DNA from: Serripes groenlandicus
Lineage: Eukaryota; Mollusca; Bivalvia; Cardiida; Cardiidae
Direction: 5' to 3'
NCBI GenBank assembly: GCA_031761405.1
Contig: JASEVX010000097.1
Span: forward strand, 366,289 to 430,288
DNA length: 64,000 bases
The notes below the pieces were generated by a model that saw only the letters and a program-made list of their open reading frames with translations, had not been told where the DNA came from and searched no databases. A program made the position numbers and the translations under genes. Positions 34,065 to 46,400 of the stretch are shown in pieces. Numbering within the stretch: position 1 is the first letter of the stretch; each line of letters opens with the position of its first letter.

Positions 34065-34318
34065 CAGTTTCCAGTGATATCACGGCTTTTCCAGTGTTAT
34101 TAACACGTTTCCAGTTATATCTCGGCTTTTCCAGGGTTATTAACACAGTAATACTGGTCCAGTGATCCGTACACCAGCGTGACAGTCGTAGTGCTAACCC
34201 CACAGCCGTGTGCGCCAAGGAGGGAAAGCCATTACTATCATTGTAACGTCTTTTGTATGGCCCGCCCGACCTCCCGCACTCGAGGCGGACGATCTACCAC
34301 TACACAACCGAGGTGGTT
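34065..34318 (-). mobile_element. tRNA-derived SINE, minus strand
   Basis: The tRNA-like head is inverted at 34260-34318 ('gcccgacctcccgcactcg...ccactacacaaccgaggtgg'), with the body toward lower coordinates. It has an internal duplication of 'atatcacggcttttccag'. It lies just upstream of the receptor's first exon. Confidence 0.7.
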
Positions 34319-34385
34319 ACTTATAAGAAGAATATGAAGAATTTCATTTTAGTATTGGCTTGAACACATAGTTAACACTTTTTAA

Positions 34386-34627
34386 CCGCCTTGGTTGTTT
34401 AGTAGTAGAAAGGCCGCCTCGGTATGGTAGGTCGCGGGTCCAATCCATGTCTAGGTAAGACTTTAAAATTGTAGTAATAGCTTTCCCTCCTCGTTGCGCA
34501 GGGTTGAGGGTTTAGTCTTACGACTGTCTCTCTGATGTCAGGATAAATGGACCAGTAGAACTGGCTAATTACCCAGGAAATGTCGTGATATAGCTGGAAA
34601 ACTGTTGAATACTGCGTAAAACACCCG
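34386..34627 (+). mobile_element. tRNA-derived SINE, plus strand, divergent from its neighbour
   Basis: The head ccgccttggttgtttagtag...ggtcgcgggtccaatcc starts 68 bp from the head of the minus-strand SINE, followed by the body (gtcaggataaatggaccagtag, aaatgtcgtgatatag). The two are arranged head to head. Confidence 0.68.
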
Positions 34628-34699
34628 CTACAGACAAAAACAAAAACATAAAAATCCGTAAGTATCTCCTTATTTAACCAAGAAGCAGAGTATACCATA

Positions 34700-35008
34700 C
34701 AACTCGAAGATATTTAAAAGTTACATAGTATTGAGTGAACAACTAACCTTGTTAACTTAATGACATCCCGTATATACTGTTACAAAGGGTTTGCATACCT
34801 TATATATTATATATAGTAATATGATATGGTTTGTATTTTTCATAAAGGGTATTGACATGCTTTGAAGAGTACATAAAATATGTTTAGTCAAGGTGTCAAT
34901 AGCGGATAATGTTTCGTGTTTTAAGCGTCTGTACAAACATGAGCAATTTCGCCCTTTGCCAGAATACTTTCAAAATAATTTAATAATTACACCTTTTACA
35001 ATTTATGG
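34700..35008. other. AT-rich sequence, nothing recognised
   Basis: Contains gagcaatttcgccctttgcc near 34940, a fragment of the hairpin element seen at 47.5 and 48.0 kb, and otherwise nothing. Confidence 0.45.
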
Positions 35009-35790
35009 ATGTCTGTGAAGTTAGCAGTCTGGCAGTCTGGCAGCGTAAAGTTAGCAGTCTGGCATTCTGGCAGCGTGAAGTAAGCAGTCTGGCATTCTTT
35101 CAGCGTGAAGTTAGCAGTCTGGCAGCAGTCTGGCAGCGTGAAGTTAGCAGTCTGGCATTCTGGCAGCGTGAAGTTAGCAGTCTGACAGTCTGGCAACGTG
35201 AAGTTAGCAGTCTGGCAGTCTGGTAGCGTGAAGTAAGCAGTCTGGCAGTCTGGCAGTCTGTGAAGTTAGCAGTCTGGCAGTCTGGCAGCGTGAAGTTAGC
35301 AGTCTGGCAGTCTGGTAGGGTGAAGTAAGCAGTCTGGCAGTCTGGCAGCGTGAAGTTAGCAGTCTGACAGTCTGGCAACGTGAAGTTAGCAGTCTGGCAG
35401 TCTGGCAGTGTGAAGTTAGCAGTCTGGCAGTCTGGTAGCGTGAAGTAAGCAGTCTGGCAGTCTGGCAGTCTGGCAGCGTGATGTTAACAGTATGGCAGTC
35501 TGACAGCGTGGTAGTCTGGCAGCGTGAAGTTAGCAGCATGGCAGTCTGGCAGCGTGGCAGTCTGGAAGCGTGATGTAGGCAGTCTGGCAGCGTGAAGTTA
35601 GCAGTCTGACAGTGAGCTGAGCAGCCTAACAGCGTGGTAGCCTGACAGCGTAAACAAAGGAGCATACCAGCTCGGCAGCCTGACAACGTGAAATTAGCAC
35701 TCTGACAACCTTGGCAGCGTAACAGTCTGACAGAAGTTAGCAGTTATGAAGTTAGCAGCATAATAGCCTGACAGTTTAGCAGAATGAGGA
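35009..35790. repeat. 30-bp minisatellite (gaagttagcagtctggcag...)
   Basis: About 25 units of 'gaagttagcagtctggcag' plus 'tctggcagcgt', mostly 30 bp long with indels; it decays after 35580. Inverted stretches of the same motif occur at 37088-37150 and 37355-37430. The long ORFs on either strand are repeat translation. Confidence 0.92.
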
Positions 35791-36620
35791 TAGCAGAATG
35801 CACAGTTTTACAACAATTACATCAATAATTTCATTTGAACTAGGCATATCTCTTTACGCAGATTTCGCAGCGTAGGACATTTTGAAACGCGCTATGATAT
35901 TGTCACCCGGCCACTACACACAATATTTTATTATATCTAACTTTTAAATCAAAGATAAGATGTTAATTTATTGATTACAATAATGTTTTTCTCGTTTGTT
36001 TGCCTATTAACGTCGCATAAGACTTAAAATATATACTTTTACAACAATTACACCAGACTTTTCATGTGAACTAATCCATATCTCTTTACGTTTCGATTTA
36101 AACAGCGATAGCAGTTCTAGCAATTGGAGCAGCGCGGATCACGCTATGCTTTTGTCACCCGGCCTGGATACAATAGTTTTAGTATGTTACGTTCGAATAA
36201 CCTGTCTTTTAATGTGTTTTAAGCAAAGATTAGATGTGAAATATTTCATTAGATTAAGTTTTTTTCGTATTCTTGCTAACATTTACCTCTATTTCTATCG
36301 CACTCGAAAGCCGAAATCGCGTGATGTTTCCTGTCATGATATAGCGAAAAATGCTCATCTACAAACCTAAAGCACTTTATTTTGACATTTTAGCCGTATT
36401 TTAGATTAACCTAACCATACCCCGTAACGGAGCGTTATATGATGAACGTTTTCTAATCTTTCAAAACGGAAATCCAGATATTCACGTTTTTCAACCCGAA
36501 AAAAAATATAAAAAATGCGAAATTCCTTCACAGTAGTTCATTAGAAAAACAATCCTATAAATGTCGCATAAGACTTAGAATATATTCTTTTACAGTCTAC
36601 ATCAAACTTTTCATGTGAAC

Positions 36621-37084
36621 TAAGCCATATCTCTTTACACGACATTTCGATTTTAACAGCGCTAGCAGTTCTAGCAGCCTATAGCAGCGCGAAACACGCT
36701 ACGCTATTGTCAACCGGCCTGGAAACAAGATCTTTAGTATATTTAACGTTCGAATAACTTGTCTTTCAATGAGTTTTAAGCAAAGATAAGATGATTTTTT
36801 TTGCGCATTTTTCCATATATCATCACTTTTAAAAATGGTACAATTTCTGTTTTCGTCCGCGAAAATGTAAGCAAGAAAACGCCAAAAGAGATCCTTTAAT
36901 GAAATATTTAAAATCATATTATTGCTTTAAACTCGGTGATATACAAGTTATTTGAACGTAACATGTACTACAGATCTTGTATACAGGCCGGATGACAAAA
37001 GCATAGCGTGTTTCGCGCTGCTCCAAGCTGCTAGAACTGTTGGCGCTTTTAAAACCGAAATGTCGCGTAAATAGATATGGCTTA
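36621..37084. repeat. 464-bp imperfect palindrome
   Basis: 36621-36785 is inverted at 36920-37084: 'taagccatatctctttac...ggcctgg...agatct' against 'agatcttgtatacaggccgg...gatatggctta'. Partial relatives of one arm lie at 35840-35930, 36060-36230 and 37742-37870. With the minisatellite outside it in opposite orientations, the 35.0-37.4-kb region has a foldback layout. Confidence 0.8.
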
Positions 37085-37870
37085 CTTCACGCCAGACTAC
37101 CAAGCTTCGAGACTGCCAACCTGTCAGACTGCCATTATTATCTGGCATGACTGAAATTCAATTGTTATGTTTTCTTTCTGTCTAGAAAAAATATAAATAT
37201 TTTGATTTTCGTTTATTAAGAATAAAAAACGTTCGTGTAACGCTTCGCTACACGGTATTGCGACGTTTAAACTAAATACGGCTACAATGTCAAAATGAAA
37301 TGTTTAAATCTGCCCGAACATTTGTTGCGCATTTTTCCATAAAGAGATATGGCTTAGTTTACGCCAGACTGCTAACTTCACGCTGCCAGACTGCCAAACT
37401 GCCAGACTGCCATTATGATCTGCCATAACGGACATTTAATTTTCATGTATTCTTTCTGTCTAGAAAAAATATGAATATTTTGATTTTCTTTTATAAAGAA
37501 TAAAAAACGTTCGTGTAACGCTTTGCTAAAGGGTATGGCGACGTTTAAATTAAATACGGCTACAATGTCAAAATGAAATGTTTAAATCTGCCCGGACATA
37601 TGTTGCGCTATTTTCCATATATCATCACTTTAAAAAATGGTACAATTTCTGTTTTCGTCCGCGAAAATGAAAGCAAGAAAACGCCAAAAGATCATTTAAT
37701 GAAATATTTAAAATCTTATCATTGCTTAAAACTCGGTGATATAGAAGTTATTTGAACGAAACATGTACTAAAGATCTTGTATATAGGTCGGATGACAAAA
37801 GCATAGCGTGTTTCGCGGTACTCCAGGCTGCTAGAACTGTTGGCGCTTTTACAATCGAAATGTCGCGTAA

Positions 37871-38005
37871 TGGCTGCCCAACTTGGCGCTCAGGTCTCAG
37901 TTCTCAGGCGTTTGCGTTACGACTGAATGGCTGGTGTTAGGATATATGTACCAGTAGTACTGGTAACTTGCACAGGAAACGCCGTGATATAACTGAAAAC
38001 ATGCT
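37871..38005 (+). mobile_element. SINE body, plus strand, head missing
   Basis: 'ggctggtgttaggatatatg', 'accagtagtactggtaac' and 'aaacgccgtgatataactg' match the reverse of the body at 38408-38560. Confidence 0.6.
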
Positions 38006-38407
38006 TTCAACTCTATTCAGTGAGTAAACGTTCATTTATAGGAAGTGTCTATGTTTTTGCCCAGATGGTTGCTAAGTCGCCTGCTGCAGGTTAGGTGGAA
38101 AAGGGTTGAGCCCTTTAATAAGAGTAACACTTGGGCACACACAGCAAGTAAACAATATTTACTTACATGTAATCTCTCCTTTTATTTAAATGTATTGAAA
38201 TTTATATCCTTTTTTATAAGCTTAAAAAAACACTGTTTTGTCTAACATTGAAACGAGGATTTGAATTTAGGTAACTTTCTGAATGTTTTATTGTAAAAAA
38301 GTGTCAGATTTGTAATTTGATCTTTCCATTGAAAACATTACCCAACCATAACTAAATATGTATGTGTAAACCTCCCGAAGTCGAGTTTTAAGCGTTGGGA
38401 ATTTCGA

Positions 38408-38668
38408 TTGATTGTTTGGTTTTTTACGCCGCTTTCAACACCTTTTCAGTCATATCACGGTGTTGTCTGGGTAAGTTACCAGTACTACTAGCCCATTTAT
38501 CCTGACACCAGCCAGCTAGTCGAAATGCTTACCACGCAACCCTGAGCGATAAAGGAGTGCAGCCATTACTACCATTTTTATTAAGTCTTTGGTATGACCC
38601 AGCCGGGTTCGAATCCGCGACCTCCCGCACTCGAGGCGGACGCTCTACCACTACACCACCGAGGCGGT
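38408..38668 (-). mobile_element. Full-length tRNA-derived SINE, minus strand
   Basis: On the minus strand: a head with A box tggtgtagtggtagagc and B box ggattcgaaccc at 38668-38600, then the body ending 'aaaaaaccaaacaatc'. It is the best-preserved copy and defines the family in this window (~260 bp). Confidence 0.8.
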
Positions 38669-40365
38669 CTTGTGAATTTCGAACCGGGGGTCCCGGGTTC
38701 GATTCTCCTTCACCCAGTGGTCCTAATCTACAACTGCTCCGCTTAACACAGGAGTCATGGATAAAGGAACTACAACCGTGATGTTCGTGCAAGAATGTTG
38801 TAAAGATCATGAATCCCTAATACATTGTAATATACTGGATGATACAAAACAACTGAACATTTTAAGCTGATTGCATTCATTTCTAATTCATCACATATAC
38901 GAGATATGTACATAGTAGCGCTGGCTGTTATAGTTGTGAAACTTCCTTTTTGACAGTCAATAAAAGGTTTTAGGTGTGCTTTTATACAGCAGGCAGACTC
39001 TCGCCATTGTTATAATTTACATAAATATATAATATAATATCTATATATATTGAACTAATCTTAAATAGTTATTTCTCTGTTGATACATTGTCTTTCAATG
39101 TATTGTATTTATCATTTCATGCATTTATTTTGCCATCAACTTTGTACTATATCTCTATATTCTCATTTAAACCATTGGGTTGATTCTGAGTAAAAGAAAT
39201 TCTAAATTTGGTTGATTGGCGTTTTACGCCAAATTTCAACAGCAAATTAGTCATATTTCGGCGGCCACCTCTCCGAACGTGTTTTACTAGCTTTCTCGCA
39301 CAAGCATGCCACACAACACTCGTTACATACACTGGTTACCTTCCCATGTATACTGTTTAGGCCATTGCTGGAAAACGACTGACGCTTGTCGACAATAACT
39401 TTGGTTAATCATGGGAAATGATTAACGGCCGAGTCGAAGTTGAACTTGAGTTGTTTTATCCGTGTAAATCGTATATATCTATTTAAAGTTACCTTGCTAT
39501 TCATTCATCCTACGATAGTACAATGTACATGTCTATACCTTATTGGTTCTCTCTTCTAGAGACCCTTAAAGTTGGTCTTCGTTTCTGTCCGTTTGTTTGT
39601 AAAATGTTTGTTTGTTTGTTTGTTGCAAGCGTAGCGCCAAAACTATTCAACGGATTTCGACCAAATTTGGTAGGGATGAAGGGTCTAGGCTCTAGTAATG
39701 CTAAATTGTATTTACCTCATGTTTTTGTCCATGTACAAACTGGGAGTATTAAAGAAATTGAAAAAAAAAAATTGAAATAGTTGTTCCTTTTGTAGTATGG
39801 TCGCCATAGAAACCACCGTTGCTATGAAAACGGGCGAAAACCGCTTTTCCTGCGAAAACTATCTCCTCCCACAGTTTTTCGAAGTTAGAAACCACTCGGT
39901 GTGCGTGATCGTCCCGATTTTTGATCCGTCTCTTCGTTTTCTTAATATTTGAGTTGCCGTAAGGGGTACCATTTCCGCGGAAAACACAGACACGTCAAAA
40001 CTATATAAATATATCGACACAAAAAGAAATGGTTTCCTACTACCTGATCGCTGATTGGCTAAAAATCCGGACACGACCAAATATCGACCAACCAGAGAGC
40101 ACTTCACATAGCCATTACAACTTCCGTTTCCCGTACTTTTACACGAGGAGAAGAACTATTCAAGTGGATTTGACGCTGTTCTCGCGACAATTCGATAGCT
40201 TGTTTCATTATTCGTGCGGTGTCGTGAGAATAGAGACAAGAGAGAACCATCGTCGCAGTATGCTTGTTATCTATTTAAAATGTGTAGGGATTTCAATATG
40301 TATGACAATAAAAACACTATTTTATTCGATATTCCGGTCTCAGACCTTCCTCCCATCGTCGGACC

Positions 40366-40997
40366 CCCACAGTTGTTGACTCCGCCATGCTCCAACATCA
40401 TCCGAGGGTTTGTTCACAGCCGTTTCACAGTTGTTGACTCCGCCATGCTCCAACATCATCCGAGGGTTTGTTCACTGCCGTTTCACAGTTGTTGACTCCC
40501 CCATGCTCCAACATCATCCGAGGGTTTGTTCACAGCCGTTTCACCGTTGTTGACTCCGTCATGCTCCAACATCATCCGAGGGTTTGTTCACTGCCGTCAC
40601 CGTTGTTGACGCCGCCATGCTCCAACATCATCCGAGGGTTTGTTCACTGCCGTTTCACCGTTGTTGACTCCCCCATGCTCCAACATCATCCTAGGGTTTG
40701 TTCACTGCCGTTTCACAGTTGTTGACTCCGCCATGCTCCAACATCATCCGAGGGTTTGTTCACTGCCGTTTCACCGTTGTTGACTCCGCCATGCTCCAAC
40801 ATCATCCGAGGGTTTGTTCACTGCCGTTTCACAGTTGTTGACTCCCCCATGCTCCAACATCATCCGAGGGTTTGTTCACTGCCGTTTCACCGTTGTTGAG
40901 TCCGCCATGCTCCAACATCATCCTAGGGTTTGTTCACTGCCGTTTCACAGTTGTTGACTCCCCCATGCTCCAACATCATCCGAGGGTTTGTTCACTG
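40366..40997. repeat. 58-bp tandem array, left (about 11 copies)
   Basis: The unit begins cagttgttgactccgccatg and includes caacatcatccgagggtttg; cgccatgctc recurs 58 bp apart. Truncated at 40997 by the gene fragment. Confidence 0.93.
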
Positions 40998-41920
40998 AAT
41001 GTCAGTTCTATGTGAGACCACAGCATTAGTCAAAATAGTTTGCACCTCCTTGTAGGAGCATCAGAATCCAAGCTGGTGAAGAGTATCGACCAAGAAGCGT
41101 GATGAAAAGTGGTGGTGGACCTGAACTCCTAGCCCCATCTGAAGTGGCGCCAGAATAACTCTTGGTCGGGGATCGCCTGCATGATTGCTTGTCCGATGGG
41201 GGCAGTTTTCATGCCGACGTTTTTGCCCACAGGCAACATTTTCAGTAAAACCCTAAAAGTATTTCTGGAAGAAAGTTGATGGCATCCTTTTCAGACTTAA
41301 ATGAGTCACAGTCAGGATATACATCATGGGATGTTTCCACTGATTTGATATCATATTTGATGAATTTGGCAGCAGTTTCGATGATCCTCTTCTTCTCTGT
41401 TTCGGGATCAGGTTTCCTGTGAGCATACAAGTCATGAAGGATCGCTTTGGCTGTGCTTCTGAGGGTAAGCACATTTGTCTCCTCATTAATCTCGGTTTGG
41501 ATGATTCTGTTACGTAAATGTTCCTTCAGTTTGGACTTCATATGAGTGAAGCCATATGCTTGAAGTTCTGAGTTTTTGAGGTTGTTTTCCATTGATTGTT
41601 ATCTGTTCATCGTCATTTTCTACAAGGAAGTTCGCAACTTTCAAAAAGGCATCGACCCTTTCTTTGTCTTATGGCCGACCCAGTTTTGGTATGTTGACCT
41701 CAGTTTCGCTGGTCTGATGATCTGCTGGAATTTGCTTCTTGGTACAGAAATTGACGCTACACACTTGGTGATACACTGTATCTGCATCATGCAGGTCATG
41801 CACATGCAACACACAACCTTTCACTATGTCTGACCAGGCATCTCCTCTTTCATTACAAGATGTCAAGAGCATGTCCTTGAACCTAACTGTCCTCACTGGG
41901 AATACAGTCCAATCAGAACT
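40998..41920 (-). pseudogene. N-terminal fragment of the same family as the 29-31-kb pseudogene
   Basis: Minus-strand pieces in order: 'VRTVRFKDMLLTSCNERGD', 'KGCVLHVHDLHDADTVYHQV', 'CSVNFCTKKQIPADHQ' (41.67-41.92 kb), then in another frame 'QAYGFTHMKSKLKEHLRNR' and 'YDIKSVETSHDVYPDC' (41.24-41.59), then 'PIGQAIMQAI' and 'HHHF'-like residues toward 41.05 kb. From memory these form the N-terminal half of the family whose C-terminal half lies at 29-31 kb. Frameshifts and stops break it, and both ends stop sharply at the flanking 3.75-kb repeats, so only an internal slice is present. Confidence 0.6.
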
Positions 41921-42548
41921 CTTCGCTACACGGTATTGCGACGTTTAAACTAACTACGGCTACAATGTCAAAATGAAATGTTTAAATCTGCCCGAACATT
42001 TGTTGCGCATTTTTCCATAAAGAGATATGGCTTAGTTCACGCCAGACTGCTAACTTCACGCTGCCAGACTGCCAAACTGCCAGACTGCCATTATGATCTG
42101 CCATAACGGACATTTAATTTTCATGTATTCTTTCTGTCTAGAAAAAATATGAATATTTTGATTTTCATTTATAAAGAATAAAAAACGTTCGTGTAACGCT
42201 TTGCTAAAGGGTATGGCGACGTTTAAATTAAATACGGCTACAATGTCAAAATGAAATGTTTAAATCTGCCCGGACATATGTTGCGCTATTTTCCATATAT
42301 CATCACTTTAAAAAATGGTACAATTTCTGTTTTCGTCCGCGAAAATGAAAGCAAGAAAACGCCAAAAGATCATTTAATGAAATATTTAAAATCTTATCAT
42401 TGCTTAAAACTCGGTGATATAGAAGTTATTTGAACGAAACATGTACTAAAGATCTTGTATATAGGTCGGATGACAAAAGCATAGCGTGTTTCGCGGTACT
42501 CCAGGCTGCTAGAGCTGTTGGCGCTTTTACAATCGAAATGTCGCGTAA

Positions 42549-42683
42549 TGGCTGCCCAACTTGGCGCTCAGGTCTCAGTTCTCAGGCGTTTGCGTTACGA
42601 CTGAATGGCTGGTGTTAGGATATATGTACCAGTAGTACTGGTAACTTGCACAGGAAACGCCGTGATATAACTGAAAACATGCT
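42549..42683 (+). mobile_element. SINE body, plus strand (duplicate)
   Basis: Duplicate of the copy at 37871, 4,678 bp away. Confidence 0.6.
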
Positions 42684-43085
42684 TTCAACTCTATTCAGTG
42701 AGTAAACGTTCATTTATAGGAAGTGTCTATGTTTTTGCCCAGATGGTTGCTAAGTCGCCTGCTGCAGGTTAGGTGGAAAAGGGTTGAGCCCTTTAATAAG
42801 AGTAACACTTGGGCACAAACAGCAAGTAAACAATATTTACTTACATGTAATCTCCCCTTTTATTTAAATGTATTGAAATTTATATCCTTTTTTATAAGCT
42901 TAAAACAACACTGTTTTGTCTAACATTGAAACGAGGATTTGAATTTAGGTAACTTTCTGAATGTTTTATTGTAAAAAAGTGTCAGATTTGTAATTTGATC
43001 TTTCCATTGAAAACATTACCCAACCATAACTAAATATGTATGTGTAAACCTCCCGAAGTCGAGTTTTAAGCGTTGGGAATTTCGA

Positions 43086-43346
43086 TTGATTGTTTGGTTT
43101 TTTACGCCGCTTTCAACACTTTTTCAGTCATATCACGGTGTTGCCTGGGTAAGTTACAAGTACTACTAGCCCATTTATCCTGACACTAGCCAGCTAGTCG
43201 AAATGCTTACCACGCAACCCTGAGCGATAAAGGAGTGCAGCCATTACTACCATTTTTATTAAGTCTTTGGTATGACCCAGCCGGGTTCGAATCCGCGACC
43301 TCCCGCACTCGAGGCGGACGCTCTACAACTACACCACCGAGGCGGT
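43086..43346 (-). mobile_element. tRNA-derived SINE, minus strand (duplicate)
   Basis: Duplicate of the full-length SINE at 38408, with a few substitutions in the head. Confidence 0.78.
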
Positions 43347-45039
43347 ATTGTGAATTTCGAACCGGGGGTCCCGGGTTCGATTCTCTCTCACCCAGTGGTC
43401 CTAATCTAGAACTGCTCCGCTTAACCCAGGAGTCATGGATAAAGGAACTACAACCGTGATGTTCGTGCAAGAATGTTGTAAAGATCATGAATCCCTAATA
43501 CATTGTAATATACTGGATGATACAAAACAACTGAACATTTTAAGCTGATTGCATTCATTTCTAATTCATCACATATACGAGATATGTACATAGTAGCGCT
43601 GGCTGTTATAGTTGTGAAACTTCCTTTTTGACAGTCAATAAAAGGTTTTAGGTGTGCTTTTATACAGCAGGCAGACTCTCGCCATTGTTATAATTTACAT
43701 AAATATATAATATAATATCTATATATATTGAACTAATCTTAAATAGTTATTTCTCTGTTGATACATTGTCTTTCAATGTATTGTATTTATCATTTCATGC
43801 ATTTATTTTGCCATCAACTTTGTACTATATCTCTATATTCTCATTTAAACCATTGGGTTGATTCTGAGTAAAAGAAATTCTAAATTTAGTTGATTGGCGT
43901 TTTACGCCAAATTTCAACAGCAAATTAGTCATATTTCGGCGGCCACCTCTCCGAACGTGTTTTACTAGCTTTCTCGCACAAGCATGCCACACAACACTCG
44001 TTACCTTCCCATGTATACTGTTTAGGCCATTGCTGGAAAACGACTGACGCTTGTCGACAATAACTTTGGTTAATCATGGGAAATGATTAACGGCCGAGTC
44101 GAAGTTGAACTTGAGTTGTTTTATCCGTGTAAATCGTATATATCTATTTAAAGTTACCTTGCTATTCATTCATCCTACGATAGTACAATGTACATGTCTA
44201 TACCTTATTGGTTCTCTCTTCTAGAGACCCTTAAAGTTGGTCTTCGTTTCTGTCCGTTTGTTTGTAAAATGTTTGTTTGTTTGTTTGTTTGTTGCAAGCG
44301 TAGCGCCAAAACTATTCAACGGATTTCGACCAAATTTGGTAGGGATGAAGGGTCTAGGCTCTAGTAATGCTAAATTGTATTTACCTCATGTTTTTGTCCA
44401 TGTACAAACAAGTTTGGGAGTATTAAAGAAATTGAAAAAAAAAAATTGAAATAGTTGTTCCTTTTGTAGTATGGTCGCCATAGAAACCACCGTTGCTATG
44501 AAAACGGGCGAAAACCGCTTTTCCTGCGAAAACTATCTCCTCCCACAGTTTTTCGAAGTTAGAAACCACTCGGTGTGCGTGATCGTCCCGATTTTTGATC
44601 CGTCTCTTCGTTTTCTTAATATTTGAGTTGCCGTAAGGGGTACCATTTCCGCGGAAAACACAGACACGTCAAAACTATATAAATATATCGACACAAAAAG
44701 AAATGGTTTCCTACTACCTGATCGCTGATTGGCTAAAAATCCGGACACGACCAAATATCGACCAACCAGAGAGCACTTCACATAGCCATTACAACTTCCG
44801 TTTCCCGTACTTTTACACGAGGAGAAGAACTATTCAAGTGAATTTGACGCTGTTCTCGCGACAATTCGATAGCTTGTTTCATTATTCGTGCGGTGTCGTG
44901 AGAATAGAGACAAGAGAGAACCATCGTCGCAGTATACTTGTTATCTATTTAAAATGTGTAGGGATTTCAATATGTATGACAATAAAAACACTATTTTATT
45001 CGATATTCCGGTCTCAGACCTTCCTCCCATCGTCGGACC

Positions 45040-45735
45040 CCCACAGTTGTTGACTCCGCCATGCTCCAACATCATCCGAGGGTTTGTTCACAGCCGTTTC
45101 ACAGTTGTTGACCCCGCCATGCTCCAACATCATCCGAGGGTTTGTTCACTGCCGTTTCACAGTTGTTGACTCCCCCATGCTCCAACATCATCCGAGGGTT
45201 TGTTCACAGCCGTTTCACCGTTGTTGACTCCGTCATGCTCCAACATCATCCGAGGGTTTGTTCACTGCCGTTTCACCGTTGTTGACGCCGCCATGCTCCA
45301 ACATCATCCGAGGGTTTGTTCACTGCCGTTTCACCGTTGTTGACTCCCCCATGCTCCAACATCATCCGAGGGTTTGTTCACTGCCGTTTCACAGTTGTTG
45401 ACTCCGCCATGCTCCAACATCATCCGAGGGTTTGTTCACTGCCGTTTCACCGTTGTTGACTCCGCCATGCTCCAACATCATCCGAGGGTTTGTTCACTGC
45501 CGTTTCACAGTTGTTGACTCCCCCATGCTCCAACATCATCCGAGGGTTTGTTCACTGCCGTTTCACCGTTGTTGAGTCCGCCATGCTCCAACATCATCCT
45601 AGGGTTTGTTCACTGCCGTTTCACAGTTGTTGACTCCCCCATGCTCCAACATCATCCGAGGGTTTGTTCACTGCCGTTTCACCGTTGTTGACTCCGCCAT
45701 GCTCCAATATCATCCGAGGGTTTGATCACTGCCGT
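45040..45735. repeat. 58-bp tandem array, right (about 12 copies)
   Basis: Same unit as 40366-40997. It decays naturally at 45735 into unique sequence, unlike the left array, which is cut. Confidence 0.93.
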
Positions 45736-46170
45736 TTCACCGTTTTGACATATGTCCAATAGTGTTTCTGATTGGATGCAGCACTATGTTGTTCTGCGCC
45801 AAACAGCCGCCAATCAGATCCCTCATTTTTCTATGCTTCTCCAGGTAGGAGAGAATCGTAAAGTGTCATATCGATTGGTTAACGTGTATTCTATTCTATT
45901 CTGTTAAAACGGCGAAGTCAACAACCGTGGGTGTCCGACGATGAGCTACTTCAAGATATAACAAAGATCATAGATTGAAGAAGACACAGGGCCGAAATAT
46001 CCAATAAAATAGCGTTTGTATTGCAATATAACGTACTGTTAAATGCCAAATTCAACACTACTAGTTATTGGGTATTCAACAGAAAGCCAAAGATCGAAGC
46101 TATCACTACGGACTACGGACTGTCTACCGGGGCTCAGCTTTTCATAGTTTCATAGACCCATTTCGATAGT

Positions 46171-46400
46171 GTTTGATTATTTGGTGTTTTACGCCGTTTT
46201 CAGTTATATCACGGCGTTTCCTGGGTTAGTTACCAGTACTACTGCTCCATTTATCCTTGCAACAGCCAATCAGTCGTTATTCTAACCCCGCAATCCTGAG
46301 CGCCATGGAGGGTACCCATTACTTCCATTTTCTAAAGTCTTTGGTATGACCCGGCCGGGAATCAAACTCACGACCAACCGCACCGAGGAGGAAGCGCTAC
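46171..46400 (-). mobile_element. tRNA-derived SINE, minus strand, older copy
   Basis: Shares 'ttttacgccgttttcag', 'gttaccagtactactg' and 'ctttggtatgacccggccggg' with 38408; the tRNA-like head is decayed. Confidence 0.68.

Larger units (their letters stand above)
37243..40997. repeat. ~3.75-kb segmental repeat, left copy
   Basis: Nearly identical to 41921-45735, offset 4,678 bp (4,674 bp further in). It contains two SINEs, AT-rich sequence with 'gtttgtttg' runs and a 58-bp array at its right end. No gene is recognised. It ends abruptly inside an array unit at 'gtttgttcactg'. Confidence 0.92.
41921..45735. repeat. ~3.8-kb segmental repeat, right copy
   Basis: Direct copy of 37243-40997, starting at the same base (cttcgctacacgg). 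High identity includes both SINEs and the 58-bp array; the main differences are small indels and array copy number. Confidence 0.92.

Noticed and set aside
35005..35686. Repeat protein ORFs in the 30-bp minisatellite
   Set aside because: A 30-bp unit keeps any frame open by periodicity; no start context, and both strands are equally open.
38590..38668. A functional tRNA gene
   Set aside because: A and B boxes are present, but there is no foldable acceptor stem and the same head is followed by a conserved SINE body in several copies.
28607..41920. The 29-31-kb and 41-kb pseudogene pieces as one split gene
   Set aside because: They are on the same strand and in the right order, but the receptor's first exons lie between, one piece has its own inverted repeats and the other is bounded by the 3.75-kb copies, so separate events are likelier.
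37243..45735. The 3.75-kb direct repeats as LTRs of one element
   Set aside because: They are far too long, contain SINEs and satellite, and the interior is only a 923-bp gene slice without retroviral functions or TG...CA ends.
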